A DNA stretch of 64,000 bases from Devosia lacusdianchii (GTDB lineage Bacteria; Pseudomonadota; Alphaproteobacteria; Rhizobiales; Devosiaceae), in assembly GCF_022429625.1 (NCBI RefSeq), contig NZ_CP092483.1, positions 868,001-932,000 on the forward strand, in the 5' to 3' direction. Made by a program: the position numbers and the translations under genes. Positions 19,045-28,060 of this stretch are shown one piece after another (the first letter of the stretch is position 1; every line of letters begins with the position of its first letter). Below the pieces are notes generated by a model. It had not been told where the DNA came from. It made no database searches and was given only the letters and a program-made list of their open reading frames with translations.

Positions 19045-20439
19045 ATGCAGTTTGTCTCTACGCGCGGCCAGGCGCCCGTGCTCGGCTTCTCCGACGCAGT
19101 CCTTGCGGGTCTTGCTTCCGATGGTGGGCTCTACGTGCCCCAGACCTGGCCCCAGGTGAGCGCCGCCGAAATCGCTGCTTTCGCGGGGCGGCCCTATGCC
19201 GACGTGGCCTACGATATCATCAGCCGTTTTGTTGGCGACGAAATCGCTACACCGCGCCTCAAGCAGATTATAGACGACTCCTATACTGTGTTCCGCCATC
19301 CATCGGTGACACCTTTGGTCGAAATCGCGCCAGGGCACTTCGTGCTGGAGCTGTTCCACGGTCCCACGCTGGCGTTCAAGGACGTCGCCATGCAATTCCT
19401 CAGCCGGGTGATGGACCACATCCTGGCCGAGCGCGGCCTCAAGGCAACCATCGTCGGCGCCACCTCGGGCGATACCGGCTCCGCCGCCATCGAAGCGTTC
19501 CGCGGCCGCGACACCACCGACATCTTCATCCTGCATCCACTCGGCCGCACCTCGCCGGTGCAGCGCCTGCAGATGACCACCGTGCTCGATGCCAACGTGC
19601 ACAATATCGCGCTCGAAGGCACGTTCGATGACTGCCAGAACGTGGTCAAGGCGATGTTCAACAACCACAAATTCCGCGACCGCGTGCGCCTCTCAGGCGT
19701 CAATTCCATCAATTGGGGCCGCATCGTCGCGCAGATCGTCTACTACTTCACTGCTGCAGCATCATTGGGCAGCCCGCATCGCGCGATCAGCTTCACCGTC
19801 CCCACGGGTAATTTCGGCGACATCTTCGCCGGCTATTGTGCCAAGGCCATGGGCTTGCAGATCGACAAGCTGATCATTGCCACCAACGCCAACGACATCC
19901 TGCGGCGCACCATCGATACCGGCCGCTACGACATGGCGGGCGTCGCGCCCACCATCAGCCCGTCCATGGATATCCAGATCTCGTCGAACTTCGAACGCCT
20001 GCTGTTCGAAAGTGCCGGCCGTGACGCGGGCGCCGTGGTGCGCATGATGGACGGCCTCAAGCAGTCCGGCGGTTTTGCCGTCCCACAGGGCGCACTCGCC
20101 GCCATCCGCCGCGACTTCACTGCCGGCACGACTGGCGAGGCGGAAACCCGCGCCACCATTGCGGCGACGCTCAAGAATGCAGGCTACCTGCTCGATCCCC
20201 ACACTGCTGTTGGTGTTCACGTCGCGCAGGCGCAGCCGCAATCGGCGACCCCGATGGTCACCCTGGGCACGGCCCATCCCGCCAAATTCCCGGCCGCAGT
20301 CCTGGAGGCGTCGGGTATCGAACCGGCCTTGCCGGCCTGGCTCGCCGACCTGCATTCCCGTAAGGAACGCCTCAGCGTCCTTGCCAACGACCAGATGGCG
20401 GTCGAAGACTTCATTTCAGCGCGTACGCGCGCTGCCTAG
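19045..20439 (+). CDS. thrC: Threonine synthase
   Basis: A cytoplasmic PLP enzyme (464 residues) that converts O-phosphohomoserine to threonine. The PLP lysine is Lys112 in HGPTLAFKDVAMQ, and the phosphate-binding GATSGDTGSAA follows. The N-terminal MQFVSTRGQAPVLGFSDAVL is typical of the longer proteobacterial/yeast class. It is 53 bases upstream of the M16 peptidase; thrC-M16-GNAT is a usual order in Hyphomicrobiales. Confidence 0.97.
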   Translation: MQFVSTRGQAPVLGFSDAVLAGLASDGGLYVPQTWPQVSAAEIAAFAGRPYADVAYDIISRFVGDEIATPRLKQIIDDSYTVFRHPSVTPLVEIAPGHFVLELFHGPTLAFKDVAMQFLSRVMDHILAERGLKATIVGATSGDTGSAAIEAFRGRDTTDIFILHPLGRTSPVQRLQMTTVLDANVHNIALEGTFDDCQNVVKAMFNNHKFRDRVRLSGVNSINWGRIVAQIVYYFTAAASLGSPHRAISFTVPTGNFGDIFAGYCAKAMGLQIDKLIIATNANDILRRTIDTGRYDMAGVAPTISPSMDIQISSNFERLLFESAGRDAGAVVRMMDGLKQSGGFAVPQGALAAIRRDFTAGTTGEAETRATIAATLKNAGYLLDPHTAVGVHVAQAQPQSATPMVTLGTAHPAKFPAAVLEASGIEPALPAWLADLHSRKERLSVLANDQMAVEDFISARTRAA

Positions 20440-20492
20440 CGGACTAGAGGGACCGGCGGTCGCTCGACTGCTGGGCCTGAGGAGGACTTCGC

Positions 20493-21755
20493 GTGAGCCT
20501 AAGATCGACGACCCTGGACAATGGCATGGTGGTTCTCACCGACGACATGCCGCACCTCGAAAGCGCCTCGCTGGGCGTCTGGGTCAAGGCGGGCGCAAGG
20601 TCCGAACGCAAGGCTGAGCACGGCATTTCTCACCTGCTCGAGCACATGGCCTTCAAGGGCACCACCTCGCGCTCAGCGCTCGAAATCGCCGAGGCTATCG
20701 AAAATGTCGGTGGCGACCTGAACGCCGCGACCTCCATCGAGCACACCGGCTATTTCGCCCGCGTGCTGAAAGAAGACGTCGTGCTTGCTGCGGACATTCT
20801 GTCAGACATCTTGCAGAATTCTCGCTTCGAGGATGACGAGCTGACCCGCGAGAAGCAGGTCATCGTCCAGGAAATCGGCGCCGCACGCGACAATCCCGAC
20901 GATCACGTCTTCGACCTGTTCCAGGCCGCCGCCTTTCCCACTCAGCCGATCGGCCGCACCATTCTGGGCACGGTGGAATCGGTACGTGAGTTCAATCCCG
21001 ACACTATCCGCAAGTATATGAACCGCAACTATGTGGGCGATCACATGGTGATGGCCGCCGCGGGGAATGTCGATCACGATGAACTGGTCGAGGTTGCCCG
21101 CCAGCGCTTCGCCGATCTCAAGCCCAACGGCGCCCCGGCGCCGCAGCGCGCCGAGTACCAGGGCGGCGAGGAGCGGCTGATCTCAGATCATGAACAAGCC
21201 CATATCGTCGTCGGCTTCGAGGGCAGGGCCTACAACGCTGATGGCTTCTACGCCGCGCAGGTGCTGGCCTCGATCCTGGGTGGCGGCATGAGCTCGCGCC
21301 TGTTCCAAGAAGTCCGCGAAAAGCGCGGTCTGTGCTATTCGGTCTATTCCTTCCACTGGGCCTTCGCGGATAGCGGCGTCTTTGGCGTCGCCGCTGCCAC
21401 CGGTGAAGAAGAGGTCGCGGACCTCGTGCCGGTCGTGCTCGACGAACTCAAGCGCGCCACCGAGTCCATCACCGAGGAAGAGGTTATCCGCGTTCGCAAT
21501 CAGATACGCGCGGGCCTGCTGATGTCGCTCGAAAGTCCGTCGGCCCGCGCCGGCCAGTTGGCGCGCCAGCAGATCCTCTGGGGCCGCCCGATCCCGATGC
21601 AGGAGACCGTTGACCGCATCAACGCCATCACCGCCCAGCGTGTGCAGGATGTGGCAGGGCAAATCTTCACCCAAGGAGTGCCGACGCTTGCCGGCATCGG
21701 TCCGATCGGTAATCTTGCCGATGTGGGCGCCATCGGCGAACACCTCAAGAAGTAA
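20493..21755 (+). CDS. M16 family zinc peptidase (mitochondrial-processing-peptidase type)
   Basis: A 420-residue metalloprotease with the inverted zinc motif HLLEH (His47, Glu50, His51) and a downstream conserved glutamate, followed by the C-terminal inactive M16 half. It resembles the beta subunit of mitochondrial processing peptidase and bacterial PqqL/YmxG-type enzymes. Substrates in bacteria are mostly unknown. It begins with GTG after GAGGA and ends directly against the GTG of the next gene. Confidence 0.92.
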   Translation: MSLRSTTLDNGMVVLTDDMPHLESASLGVWVKAGARSERKAEHGISHLLEHMAFKGTTSRSALEIAEAIENVGGDLNAATSIEHTGYFARVLKEDVVLAADILSDILQNSRFEDDELTREKQVIVQEIGAARDNPDDHVFDLFQAAAFPTQPIGRTILGTVESVREFNPDTIRKYMNRNYVGDHMVMAAAGNVDHDELVEVARQRFADLKPNGAPAPQRAEYQGGEERLISDHEQAHIVVGFEGRAYNADGFYAAQVLASILGGGMSSRLFQEVREKRGLCYSVYSFHWAFADSGVFGVAAATGEEEVADLVPVVLDELKRATESITEEEVIRVRNQIRAGLLMSLESPSARAGQLARQQILWGRPIPMQETVDRINAITAQRVQDVAGQIFTQGVPTLAGIGPIGNLADVGAIGEHLKK

Positions 21756-22379
21756 GTGGCAAAAGCGGTGCTCTGGCCCTGGTCGTCGCCCCAGCCGCTG
21801 ATCGCCCTGCGCGGACCACGCCTGTCGCTGCGTCTGCCGCTGATGCAGGACTACGACGCCTGGTACCAACTACGCCATTCCAGCCGCGAATTCCTCCGAC
21901 CCTTTGAACCGCGCTGGACCGATGCCGATCTCGGACGGAAAGTCTTTGCCACCCGGGTCAAGCGAGCGCGGGAAGAGGCCGAGGAGGGGACAGATTATTC
22001 GTTCTTCGTCTTCCTGCAACAGGGGCGGGGCGAAACGCTGGTAGGGGGCATTACCCTATCCAACGTGCGCCGGCGCGCTGCCCAATTCGTCAATCTCGGC
22101 TATTGGATGGGCCAGGCCTTTGCTGGCCAGGGGCTGATGACCGAAGCCGTCTCCATCACCCTGCCCTTTGTTTTCGACACGCTCGACCTGCATCGTATCA
22201 ACGCCGCTTTCCTGCCGGGCAATATGGCGTCGCGCCGTGTGCTCGAAAAGAACGGCTTCGTTGAAGAAGGCTTTGCCGAGAAGTACCTCCAGATAAATGG
22301 CCGCTGGGAAGATCACGTCCTGTTCGGCCTGATCAAGGAGCGCTATGAAATGGCGCGTTACGCGCGACGCCGGGTTTGA
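21756..22379 (+). CDS. GNAT family N-acetyltransferase (RimJ-like)
   Basis: A 207-residue acetyltransferase of the RimJ/RimL type. The acetyl-CoA binding region is GYWMGQAFAGQGLMTEAV, and NMASRRVLEKNGFVEEG is the typical C-terminal core. The GTG start abuts the M16 stop, so the two are translationally coupled. RimJ itself acetylates ribosomal protein S5; whether this paralogue does so cannot be said from sequence. Confidence 0.9.
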   Translation: MAKAVLWPWSSPQPLIALRGPRLSLRLPLMQDYDAWYQLRHSSREFLRPFEPRWTDADLGRKVFATRVKRAREEAEEGTDYSFFVFLQQGRGETLVGGITLSNVRRRAAQFVNLGYWMGQAFAGQGLMTEAVSITLPFVFDTLDLHRINAAFLPGNMASRRVLEKNGFVEEGFAEKYLQINGRWEDHVLFGLIKERYEMARYARRRV

Positions 22380-22411
22380 TCGCGGACCTCGACAAATCGC
22401 TGCGTCGCAAA

Positions 22412-22421
22412 CTATCTATAA
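22412..22421 (+). promoter_or_regulatory. BioR box upstream of bioR
   Basis: CTATCTATAA differs in one base from the known BioR operator TTATCTATAA and ends 4 bases before the bioR ATG. This fits the autoregulation described for BioR in alphaproteobacteria. Confidence 0.75.
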
Positions 22422-22425
22422 AATC

Positions 22426-23094
22426 ATGACAGAGCGCAAAGACGACACCATCGCCGTCCGGATCAGCAAGGTATTGGCTGAGCGCATCATTGCTGGATCG
22501 CTGGAGCCGGGTGCCCGGCTGCGCCAGGATCACATCGCAGCCGAGTTCGGCACCAGCCACGTGCCGGTACGGGAGGCCTTCCGCCGCCTCGAGGCGCAGG
22601 GCCTCGCCGTCAGCGAGCCGCGACGCGGCGTTCGGGTTGCGGCCTTCGATCTGGCTGAGGTCAAGGAAGTCGCCGAAATGCGGGCCGCGCTGGAGGTGCT
22701 GGCCCTGCGCCATGCCGCGCCGCACCTGACGTCCGCGGTGCTGGACGAGGCCGAGCGGATCACGCGTACTGGCGACAATTCGCCCGACGTGGCTTCGTGG
22801 GAAGCGGCCAACCGCCTGTTTCACACCACGCTGCTGGCGCCTTGCGGCATGCCGCGCCTGCTCGCGGCCATCAGTGACCTGCACGCAGTCAGCGCCCGCT
22901 TCCTCTTTGCCGCCTGGCAGTCGACCTGGGAAGTTCGCACCGACCACGATCATCTCGCCATTCTTGCCGCGCTTCGCGACGGCAATGCCGATGAAGCCGC
23001 CATCGTCCTCGCCCGGCACGTCCGCTGGATCGGACAGAAGCCTGTCCGCAGCGCCTCGGGCACGATGCGCAAGGTGTTCGCTATCGTTGGTTGA
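22426..23094 (+). CDS. bioR: GntR-family biotin regulator BioR
   Basis: A 222-residue GntR/FadR-type repressor: N-terminal winged helix (about residues 8-72; RQDHIAAEFGTSHVPVREAF) and C-terminal FCD domain (about 80-205). It is identified as BioR because the next gene is bioY and BioR boxes lie before both genes. BioR is known to repress biotin synthesis or uptake genes in alphaproteobacteria. The start is the ATG at 22426; the upstream extension overlaps the GNAT gene. Confidence 0.88.
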   Translation: MTERKDDTIAVRISKVLAERIIAGSLEPGARLRQDHIAAEFGTSHVPVREAFRRLEAQGLAVSEPRRGVRVAAFDLAEVKEVAEMRAALEVLALRHAAPHLTSAVLDEAERITRTGDNSPDVASWEAANRLFHTTLLAPCGMPRLLAAISDLHAVSARFLFAAWQSTWEVRTDHDHLAILAALRDGNADEAAIVLARHVRWIGQKPVRSASGTMRKVFAIVG

Positions 23095-23140
23095 GGGCTT
23101 GTCGCCCGGCACAAGTTTCGGTTTAATAGATCGTCATCAG

Positions 23141-23156
23141 AAATTATCTATAATTT
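23141..23156 (+). promoter_or_regulatory. BioR operator upstream of bioY
   Basis: AAATTATCTATAATTT is a palindrome with 7-bp arms around CT and contains the exact BioR core TTATCTATAA (23144-23153). It ends 15 bases before the bioY ATG, so bound BioR would block transcription or early elongation. Confidence 0.88.
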
Positions 23157-23171
23157 CTCAAAGGATCTGAA

Positions 23172-23759
23172 ATGAACTCCACTACCGCCACCCGCTCAAG
23201 CTTCAGCCCACTGCAACTCGCCGATCGCTCGCTAACCTGGCAGGTTGCGGCGGTCGTTCTCGGCACGTTGTTCCTGGCCTTGTCGTCTTATGTCGAAGTG
23301 CCGATGGTGCCAGTGCCGATGACTATGCAGACCTTTGCCGTGGCCATGGTCGGTGCGCTCTATGGCTGGCGCCTCGGCGGCATCACCATTGTGACCTGGT
23401 TGCTTGAGGGCGCATTGGGCCTGCCGGTGCTGGCCGGCGGCGCTGGGGGCGCCGCTCATTTTGCCGGCCCCACCGCTGGCTATCTCTTCGCTTTCCCTAT
23501 TGCCGGCGCGATCGTTGGCTGGCTGGCTGAGCGCGGCTGGAACGGCAAGAAGCCGGTACTTGCCTTTGTTGCCGCCCTTGCCGGCAACCTCGCCTGCCTG
23601 CTGCTGGGCGGCGCCTGGCTCGCCGCGATGATCGGCTTGGAACAGGCCTTTATTCACGGCGTCGCACCATTCCTCGTCGGCGCCGCGCTGAAGTCGGCCC
23701 TCGGCGCCGCCATCCTGTTCGCATGGCATCGTGGCACCACGGGCAAGAGCCAGCATTGA
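23172..23759 (+). CDS. bioY: Biotin transporter BioY
   Basis: The S-component of an ECF-type biotin transporter, 195 residues with about six TM helices. Family marks include VPMTMQTFAV and GPTAGYLFAFP, which form the biotin site. No bioM/bioN energising genes are adjacent; solitary BioY can transport biotin, or it may use shared components elsewhere. Controlled by the BioR box just upstream. Its TGA overlaps the likely TTG start of the next gene. Confidence 0.95.
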   Translation: MNSTTATRSSFSPLQLADRSLTWQVAAVVLGTLFLALSSYVEVPMVPVPMTMQTFAVAMVGALYGWRLGGITIVTWLLEGALGLPVLAGGAGGAAHFAGPTAGYLFAFPIAGAIVGWLAERGWNGKKPVLAFVAALAGNLACLLLGGAWLAAMIGLEQAFIHGVAPFLVGAALKSALGAAILFAWHRGTTGKSQH

Positions 23760-24187
23760 CCGTCGAACTGCGGGCACATCATCTGCTCTGCATGCTGACC
23801 TATATAGGCAGGGGATATACCCCTGCCTTCGTCGCCAACTATGAAGTCGTCATCGCGCGGCTTGCCGCTGGCGAACAGATCGCGCTGATCGATGGCCCGG
23901 ACGACATCTGTGCGCCGTTGCTGAATGAGGATGCGCCACACTGCCATAATGACAGGGTACCCGAGCGCGATCGTCTTGCCCGCCTCGCCGTTGCCGACTT
24001 GCTGGGCCCGGCTACTGACCTCGCCCAGCCCTTCCGCCTCGACCAAACCACGCTCGCCGGGCTGCGATCGGCGTTTTCCACCGGTCAGATTCGCTCCGCC
24101 TGCGCCGGGTGCGAGTGGAGCGAACTTTGCGATAGCGTGGCGAAGTCGGGCTACTCAGGCACCAAACTGACCATCCAAGCCTGCTAG
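23756..24187 (+). CDS. DUF1284 domain protein
   Basis: A 143-residue protein of the DUF1284 family, with a histidine/cysteine motif near the start (RAHHLLCMLTY), a DDIC and HCHND in the middle, and a C-terminal CAGCEWSELC cluster. The conserved His and Cys residues suggest a metal or iron-sulfur site, though none is proven. The TTG at 23756 overlaps the bioY stop (TTGA); an ATG at 23723 inside bioY is the alternative. Tight coupling to bioY puts it in the BioR-controlled unit. Confidence 0.8.
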   Translation: MTVELRAHHLLCMLTYIGRGYTPAFVANYEVVIARLAAGEQIALIDGPDDICAPLLNEDAPHCHNDRVPERDRLARLAVADLLGPATDLAQPFRLDQTTLAGLRSAFSTGQIRSACAGCEWSELCDSVAKSGYSGTKLTIQAC

Positions 24188-24360
24188 CCGCTGCATGTCG
24201 TTGCCAATTGGCAACACTTCGGTAACCTTGTCGCACGCGGCAATCCCCGCTACCAAAGGGCGCTCCCGCCAAGAGGATGCCGTTTCGGCACGCGGGTCGC
24301 TTACGCGGCCTGCCGAAGCGCTGCCACAATGAAGCCTACCGCAGGATATAATCGCCACTG

Positions 24361-27240
24361 ATGCGTCACCTTCATGCACTCGCGATGTGTTTTGCGTTCG
24401 CGCTGGCTATCCTCGCGCCCGCCGCCGCCTTCGAGGTCATCTCGGTTCCCGAGGATGTCAACGCCGTCAATCTGTCCGACGTCATCGAGGTTCAGCCCGG
24501 CACCGATGGCCGCGTCCAGCTGTCGACGGCGCCCGGCGAGGATGGCATCATCCGCCGCATCGAAGTGTTGGCAAGCGAGCAGGGCACCACGCCAAACTTT
24601 GCGCTTTTCGCCCTGCGCAATGAAAGCGATCAGCAGATCGAGCGCTTGCTCGTCGCGCCATTTTTCCGCCTGCCGGGCTCCGGCATTTTCCAGCCCGATC
24701 TGGGTGACGACCGCCTCAAAGCGTTGACGCCTAGCGCCGGCATCCGGCCGGTGCGCCTCGTCGATAGCGAGGCCGATGTCTTCGAAGTCACGCTGGATCC
24801 CGGCGCCACGGTGACCTTCGTCGCCGAGCTCACCTCCACTAGCTTGCCCGAACTCTATCTATGGCAGCCCAACGCCTATCGCGACTATGTGAACTCGTTC
24901 ACCCTGTTCCGTGGCGTGGTGCTCGGCGTCGCCTCGCTGGCCGCAGTGTTCCTGACCATCATGTTCGTGGTGAAGGGGCGCGGCGTATTCCCGGCGACGG
25001 CCGCGTTCGCCTGGGCCGTGCTGGTCTACCTGCTCATCGATTTCGGTGTGCTGGGCCGCTTGCTCGGCCTGCCCGCCAGCGGCATGCAACCGTTACGCGC
25101 TGCCGCGGAGGCCGGCATAGCCACCACGCTAGCGGGGTTCCTGTTCATCTATTTGAACCTCCACCGCTGGCACCTGCGCTTCATTCACTTGGCGTTGGGC
25201 CTCGCGGCCATGTTCCTTGCGCTGTTCGCTTTCGCTTTCTTCCAGCCCGCCATCGCCGCCACCATTGCGCGCATGGTGCTAGCCCTGCTGGGGCTCTCCG
25301 GCTTCTTCCTGATCCTCCTGCTGGCCCTGCGCGGCTATGATCGCGCCGTTCTACTGGTGCCCACCTGGATCATCCTGATCGCCTGGTTGTTCTATTCCTG
25401 GCTGGTCGTATCCGGACAGGTCTCCAACGACGTCGCCCAGCCGGCTGTCGGCGGCGGTCTCGTGCTCATCGTCATGCTGCTCGGCTTTACCGCTGTGCAA
25501 CACGCCTTCTCCGAAGGGCAGGTGTCCATCGGCACCCTCTCGGAAGTCGAGCGTCGCGCCCTCGCGCTGACCGGCTCGGGCGATTTCGTCTTCGACTGGA
25601 ATATCGAGCGCGACCGCGTCTCGGTCAGCGATGAACTCGCCACCCGCCTCGGCGAAAAGCGCGGTGCCCTGCGCGGCGCCATCAAGCGCTGGCTCGACCG
25701 CGTCCATCCCGATGATCGTGACCGCTTCCGCACCGCCTTCGATACGCTGGTCGAACTGCGCCGCGGCAAGGTCTCGGCCGATATGCGCATTGCCGGCCAC
25801 GATGGCAGCTATCGCAGCTTCCGCATGCGGGTGAAGCCGGTCCTCGGCGGCGACGGCCAGGTTAACCGTATCGTCGGCACCCTGCAGGACGTCACCGAAG
25901 ATCGCGCCGCCCGCGAACGCCTGTTGCATGACGCCGTGCACGATAGCCTGACCGGCCTGCCCAACCGCATGCTGTTCCTCGATCGGCTCGAGCGCGCCCT
26001 GGTTCGCGCCCGCACACCGGGCGGCACCAAGCCGGCCGTGTTCCTCATCGATATCGACCGCTTCATGGAGCTCGAGGAGCGGATCGGCCACTCCGCCGCC
26101 GATTCCGTGCTGCTGGCGATTTCCCGCCGCATCGCCCGCATCATGCGGCCTCTCGACACCGTGGCGCGCGTCACCGGCGATCAGTTTGCAGTCATCCTCG
26201 CCTCCGAGCAGGCCGCCGGCAAGATTGCCGAAACCGCCGAACAGATCCGCAAGGCGCTCAAGGCCCCGTTCAACTTCGGCGACCGCGACCTGACCCTGAC
26301 CGCCTCGATCGGCGTTACCATCTACGACAGCAATCCCGCCAGCGCCGCCGACGTGCTGCGCGACGCCGAGCTGGCCATGTATTACGCCAAGCGCCTGGGC
26401 GGCGATCGCATCGAGGCCTACCGCGCCTCGGCCCGTTCCATCGCGGCCTACAATCGCGCTAGCGAGGAAGACCTCGAACGCGGCATGAAGCAGGGCGAAC
26501 TGCATGTGCAGTTCCAGCCGGTCATGGATATCCAGACCGGCCAGATGGCCGGCGCCGAAGCGCTGATGCGCTGGGTTCATCCCACCAGGGGTGTGGTCAA
26601 TCCGGACGAATTCGTGCCCCTGGCCGAGCGCTCGGGCCAGATCGAAAAACTGGGCCGCCTGGCCTTCGAGCAATCAGCCGCACAGGCAAAGGACTGGATG
26701 ACGACCTTTGGTCTGCCCGAGGAATTCTTCATCTCGGTCAACCTCTCCCCGACCCAGCTAGCGACCGAAACCCTGCTCAACGACATGCGCAACCTTGTCA
26801 GCCAGGACAAGGAGCTTGCTCGCCACCTCAAGCTCGAAATCACCGAGAGCCAGGTGATGACCAATCCCGAGCACTCGGCCTACATGCTGCAGGCGCTGCG
26901 CAATTTAGGCCTGGGCCTCGCGCTCGACGATTTCGGCACCGGCCACTCATCGCTGAGCTACCTCCACCGCTTCCCGTTCGACACCATCAAAATCCCGCAG
27001 CCTTTCGTGAAGATGGGCGACGACAATGGTATCGCCCATACCCAGGGGCCCATCATCAAGGCAGTGGTGGCCTTGGCTACCGACCTCGATCTGATGGTGA
27101 TCGCCGAGGGCGTGGAAACACTCGACGAGATCGAACGCCTGCGCCAGCTCAATTGCCGCTATGCCCAGGGCTTCGCCTTCGGCGCCGCCATGACCGGTGC
27201 TGATTTCGGCAAGCGCTTGGCCGCGCAACTGGCGCGATAG
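24361..27240 (+). CDS. 7TM sensor with PAS, degenerate GGDEF and EAL domains
   Basis: A 959-residue inner-membrane c-di-GMP signalling protein. Order: signal peptide (1-22), periplasmic beta-rich domain (about 25-165), seven or eight TM helices (about 175-380), PAS-like domain (about 400-510), GGDEF domain (about 525-690), EAL domain (about 700-955). The cyclase signature is TGDQF (605-609) instead of GGDEF, so synthesis is probably lost. The phosphodiesterase site looks intact: EALMR (733-737), NLSPTQL, EITES and LDDFGTGHSSLSYL. Likely a phosphodiesterase whose GGDEF domain is regulatory. Confidence 0.92.
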   Translation: MRHLHALAMCFAFALAILAPAAAFEVISVPEDVNAVNLSDVIEVQPGTDGRVQLSTAPGEDGIIRRIEVLASEQGTTPNFALFALRNESDQQIERLLVAPFFRLPGSGIFQPDLGDDRLKALTPSAGIRPVRLVDSEADVFEVTLDPGATVTFVAELTSTSLPELYLWQPNAYRDYVNSFTLFRGVVLGVASLAAVFLTIMFVVKGRGVFPATAAFAWAVLVYLLIDFGVLGRLLGLPASGMQPLRAAAEAGIATTLAGFLFIYLNLHRWHLRFIHLALGLAAMFLALFAFAFFQPAIAATIARMVLALLGLSGFFLILLLALRGYDRAVLLVPTWIILIAWLFYSWLVVSGQVSNDVAQPAVGGGLVLIVMLLGFTAVQHAFSEGQVSIGTLSEVERRALALTGSGDFVFDWNIERDRVSVSDELATRLGEKRGALRGAIKRWLDRVHPDDRDRFRTAFDTLVELRRGKVSADMRIAGHDGSYRSFRMRVKPVLGGDGQVNRIVGTLQDVTEDRAARERLLHDAVHDSLTGLPNRMLFLDRLERALVRARTPGGTKPAVFLIDIDRFMELEERIGHSAADSVLLAISRRIARIMRPLDTVARVTGDQFAVILASEQAAGKIAETAEQIRKALKAPFNFGDRDLTLTASIGVTIYDSNPASAADVLRDAELAMYYAKRLGGDRIEAYRASARSIAAYNRASEEDLERGMKQGELHVQFQPVMDIQTGQMAGAEALMRWVHPTRGVVNPDEFVPLAERSGQIEKLGRLAFEQSAAQAKDWMTTFGLPEEFFISVNLSPTQLATETLLNDMRNLVSQDKELARHLKLEITESQVMTNPEHSAYMLQALRNLGLGLALDDFGTGHSSLSYLHRFPFDTIKIPQPFVKMGDDNGIAHTQGPIIKAVVALATDLDLMVIAEGVETLDEIERLRQLNCRYAQGFAFGAAMTGADFGKRLAAQLAR

Positions 27241-27247
27241 GCCCCAA

Positions 27248-27349
27248 CCACAGATCGTCACCCTCGGGCATGACCCGAGGGTGTTCCACTTACCCAGCGT
27301 TCAGAAAGTGCAGAGCCCTCGGGTCAAGCCCGAGGGTGACGATCTGTGG
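27248..27349. repeat. REP-like inverted repeat pair
   Basis: Two perfect 22-bp inverted arms (27248-27269 and 27328-27349), each beside its own small palindrome (ACCCTCGGG/CCCGAGGGT), fill the gap between the convergent EAL gene and algH. The transcript would fold into a very long hairpin that could terminate both genes. The unit looks like the paired REP-type elements common in proteobacteria. Confidence 0.85.
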
Positions 27350-27357
27350 TGGTCGGA

Positions 27358-27933
27358 TCAAGCGTGTCCCGCATCCGGGCTCAGCGATGCCCGCGTAATA
27401 TGCAGGCTCGCCAGCGCTGCGTCATAGCGCTGCTCCACCGGCGTCTCGAACACCAGCTCCTTCGAGAACGGCGCGGTCAGCCAGCCATTGCGAGCGATTT
27501 CATCCTCCAGTTGACCTGGGCTCCAGCCGCAGCAACCTAGAGCGAACAGCGACGCCTTTGGCGCCGGTCCGAATGCCATCGCCTTGAGGATGTCGAGGGT
27601 TGCCGTGAGGCAGACGCTCTCGTTCACCGGATAGCTATTGCCGCTCGTATAGTCGGATGAATGCAGCACGAAGCCGCGTCCCTTCTCCACCGGCCCGCCG
27701 CGCATCACCGCGCGCTGGCGGATGGAGTCGGGCAGGCGGATGACAGCGTCGGGGTCGCCGAGATCGAGCTCGTCGAGAATATCGGCGAACCGCAGGTTGG
27801 CCAGCTCGTGGTTGATGACGAGCCCCATCGCCCCCTCGCTGCCATGGCCAACAAGCAGGATCACGCTTTCTGCGAAACGGTCATCGTCCATGTCGGGCAT
27901 GGCGATGAGTAATTGTCCTTCGAGCGAGTTCAT
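27358..27933 (-). CDS. YqgE/AlgH family protein
   Basis: A 191-residue protein of the UPF0301 (YqgE/AlgH) family: SLEGQLLIAMPDM at the start, then FAESVILLVGHGSEGAMGLV, RGGPVEKGRGFVLH and FALGCCGWSPGQLEDEI. It is widespread and of unknown biochemical function; AlgH was named for an effect on alginate in Pseudomonas. It is divergent from the DsbD-like gene by 127 bases. Confidence 0.94.
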   Translation of the reverse strand: MNSLEGQLLIAMPDMDDDRFAESVILLVGHGSEGAMGLVINHELANLRFADILDELDLGDPDAVIRLPDSIRQRAVMRGGPVEKGRGFVLHSSDYTSGNSYPVNESVCLTATLDILKAMAFGPAPKASLFALGCCGWSPGQLEDEIARNGWLTAPFSKELVFETPVEQRYDAALASLHITRASLSPDAGHA

Positions 27934-28060
27934 GCCGATGATTGTAGGCAGCCCTGCCGGTGATGCAAGTTACGATGGCGCGGGCCAGCAATGCGCTCAT
28001 CACGAAGGCCTGATGGCTCGTCAGCTATTTCTTCACGCCCTCCTGCGCTAATGCCATCCC

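Noticed and set aside
25351..26673. 440-codon open frame on the minus strand opposite the GGDEF-EAL gene
   Set aside because: High-GC antisense shadow with Gly/Ala/His-rich composition, no domain and no SD; the plus-strand protein has clear motifs throughout.
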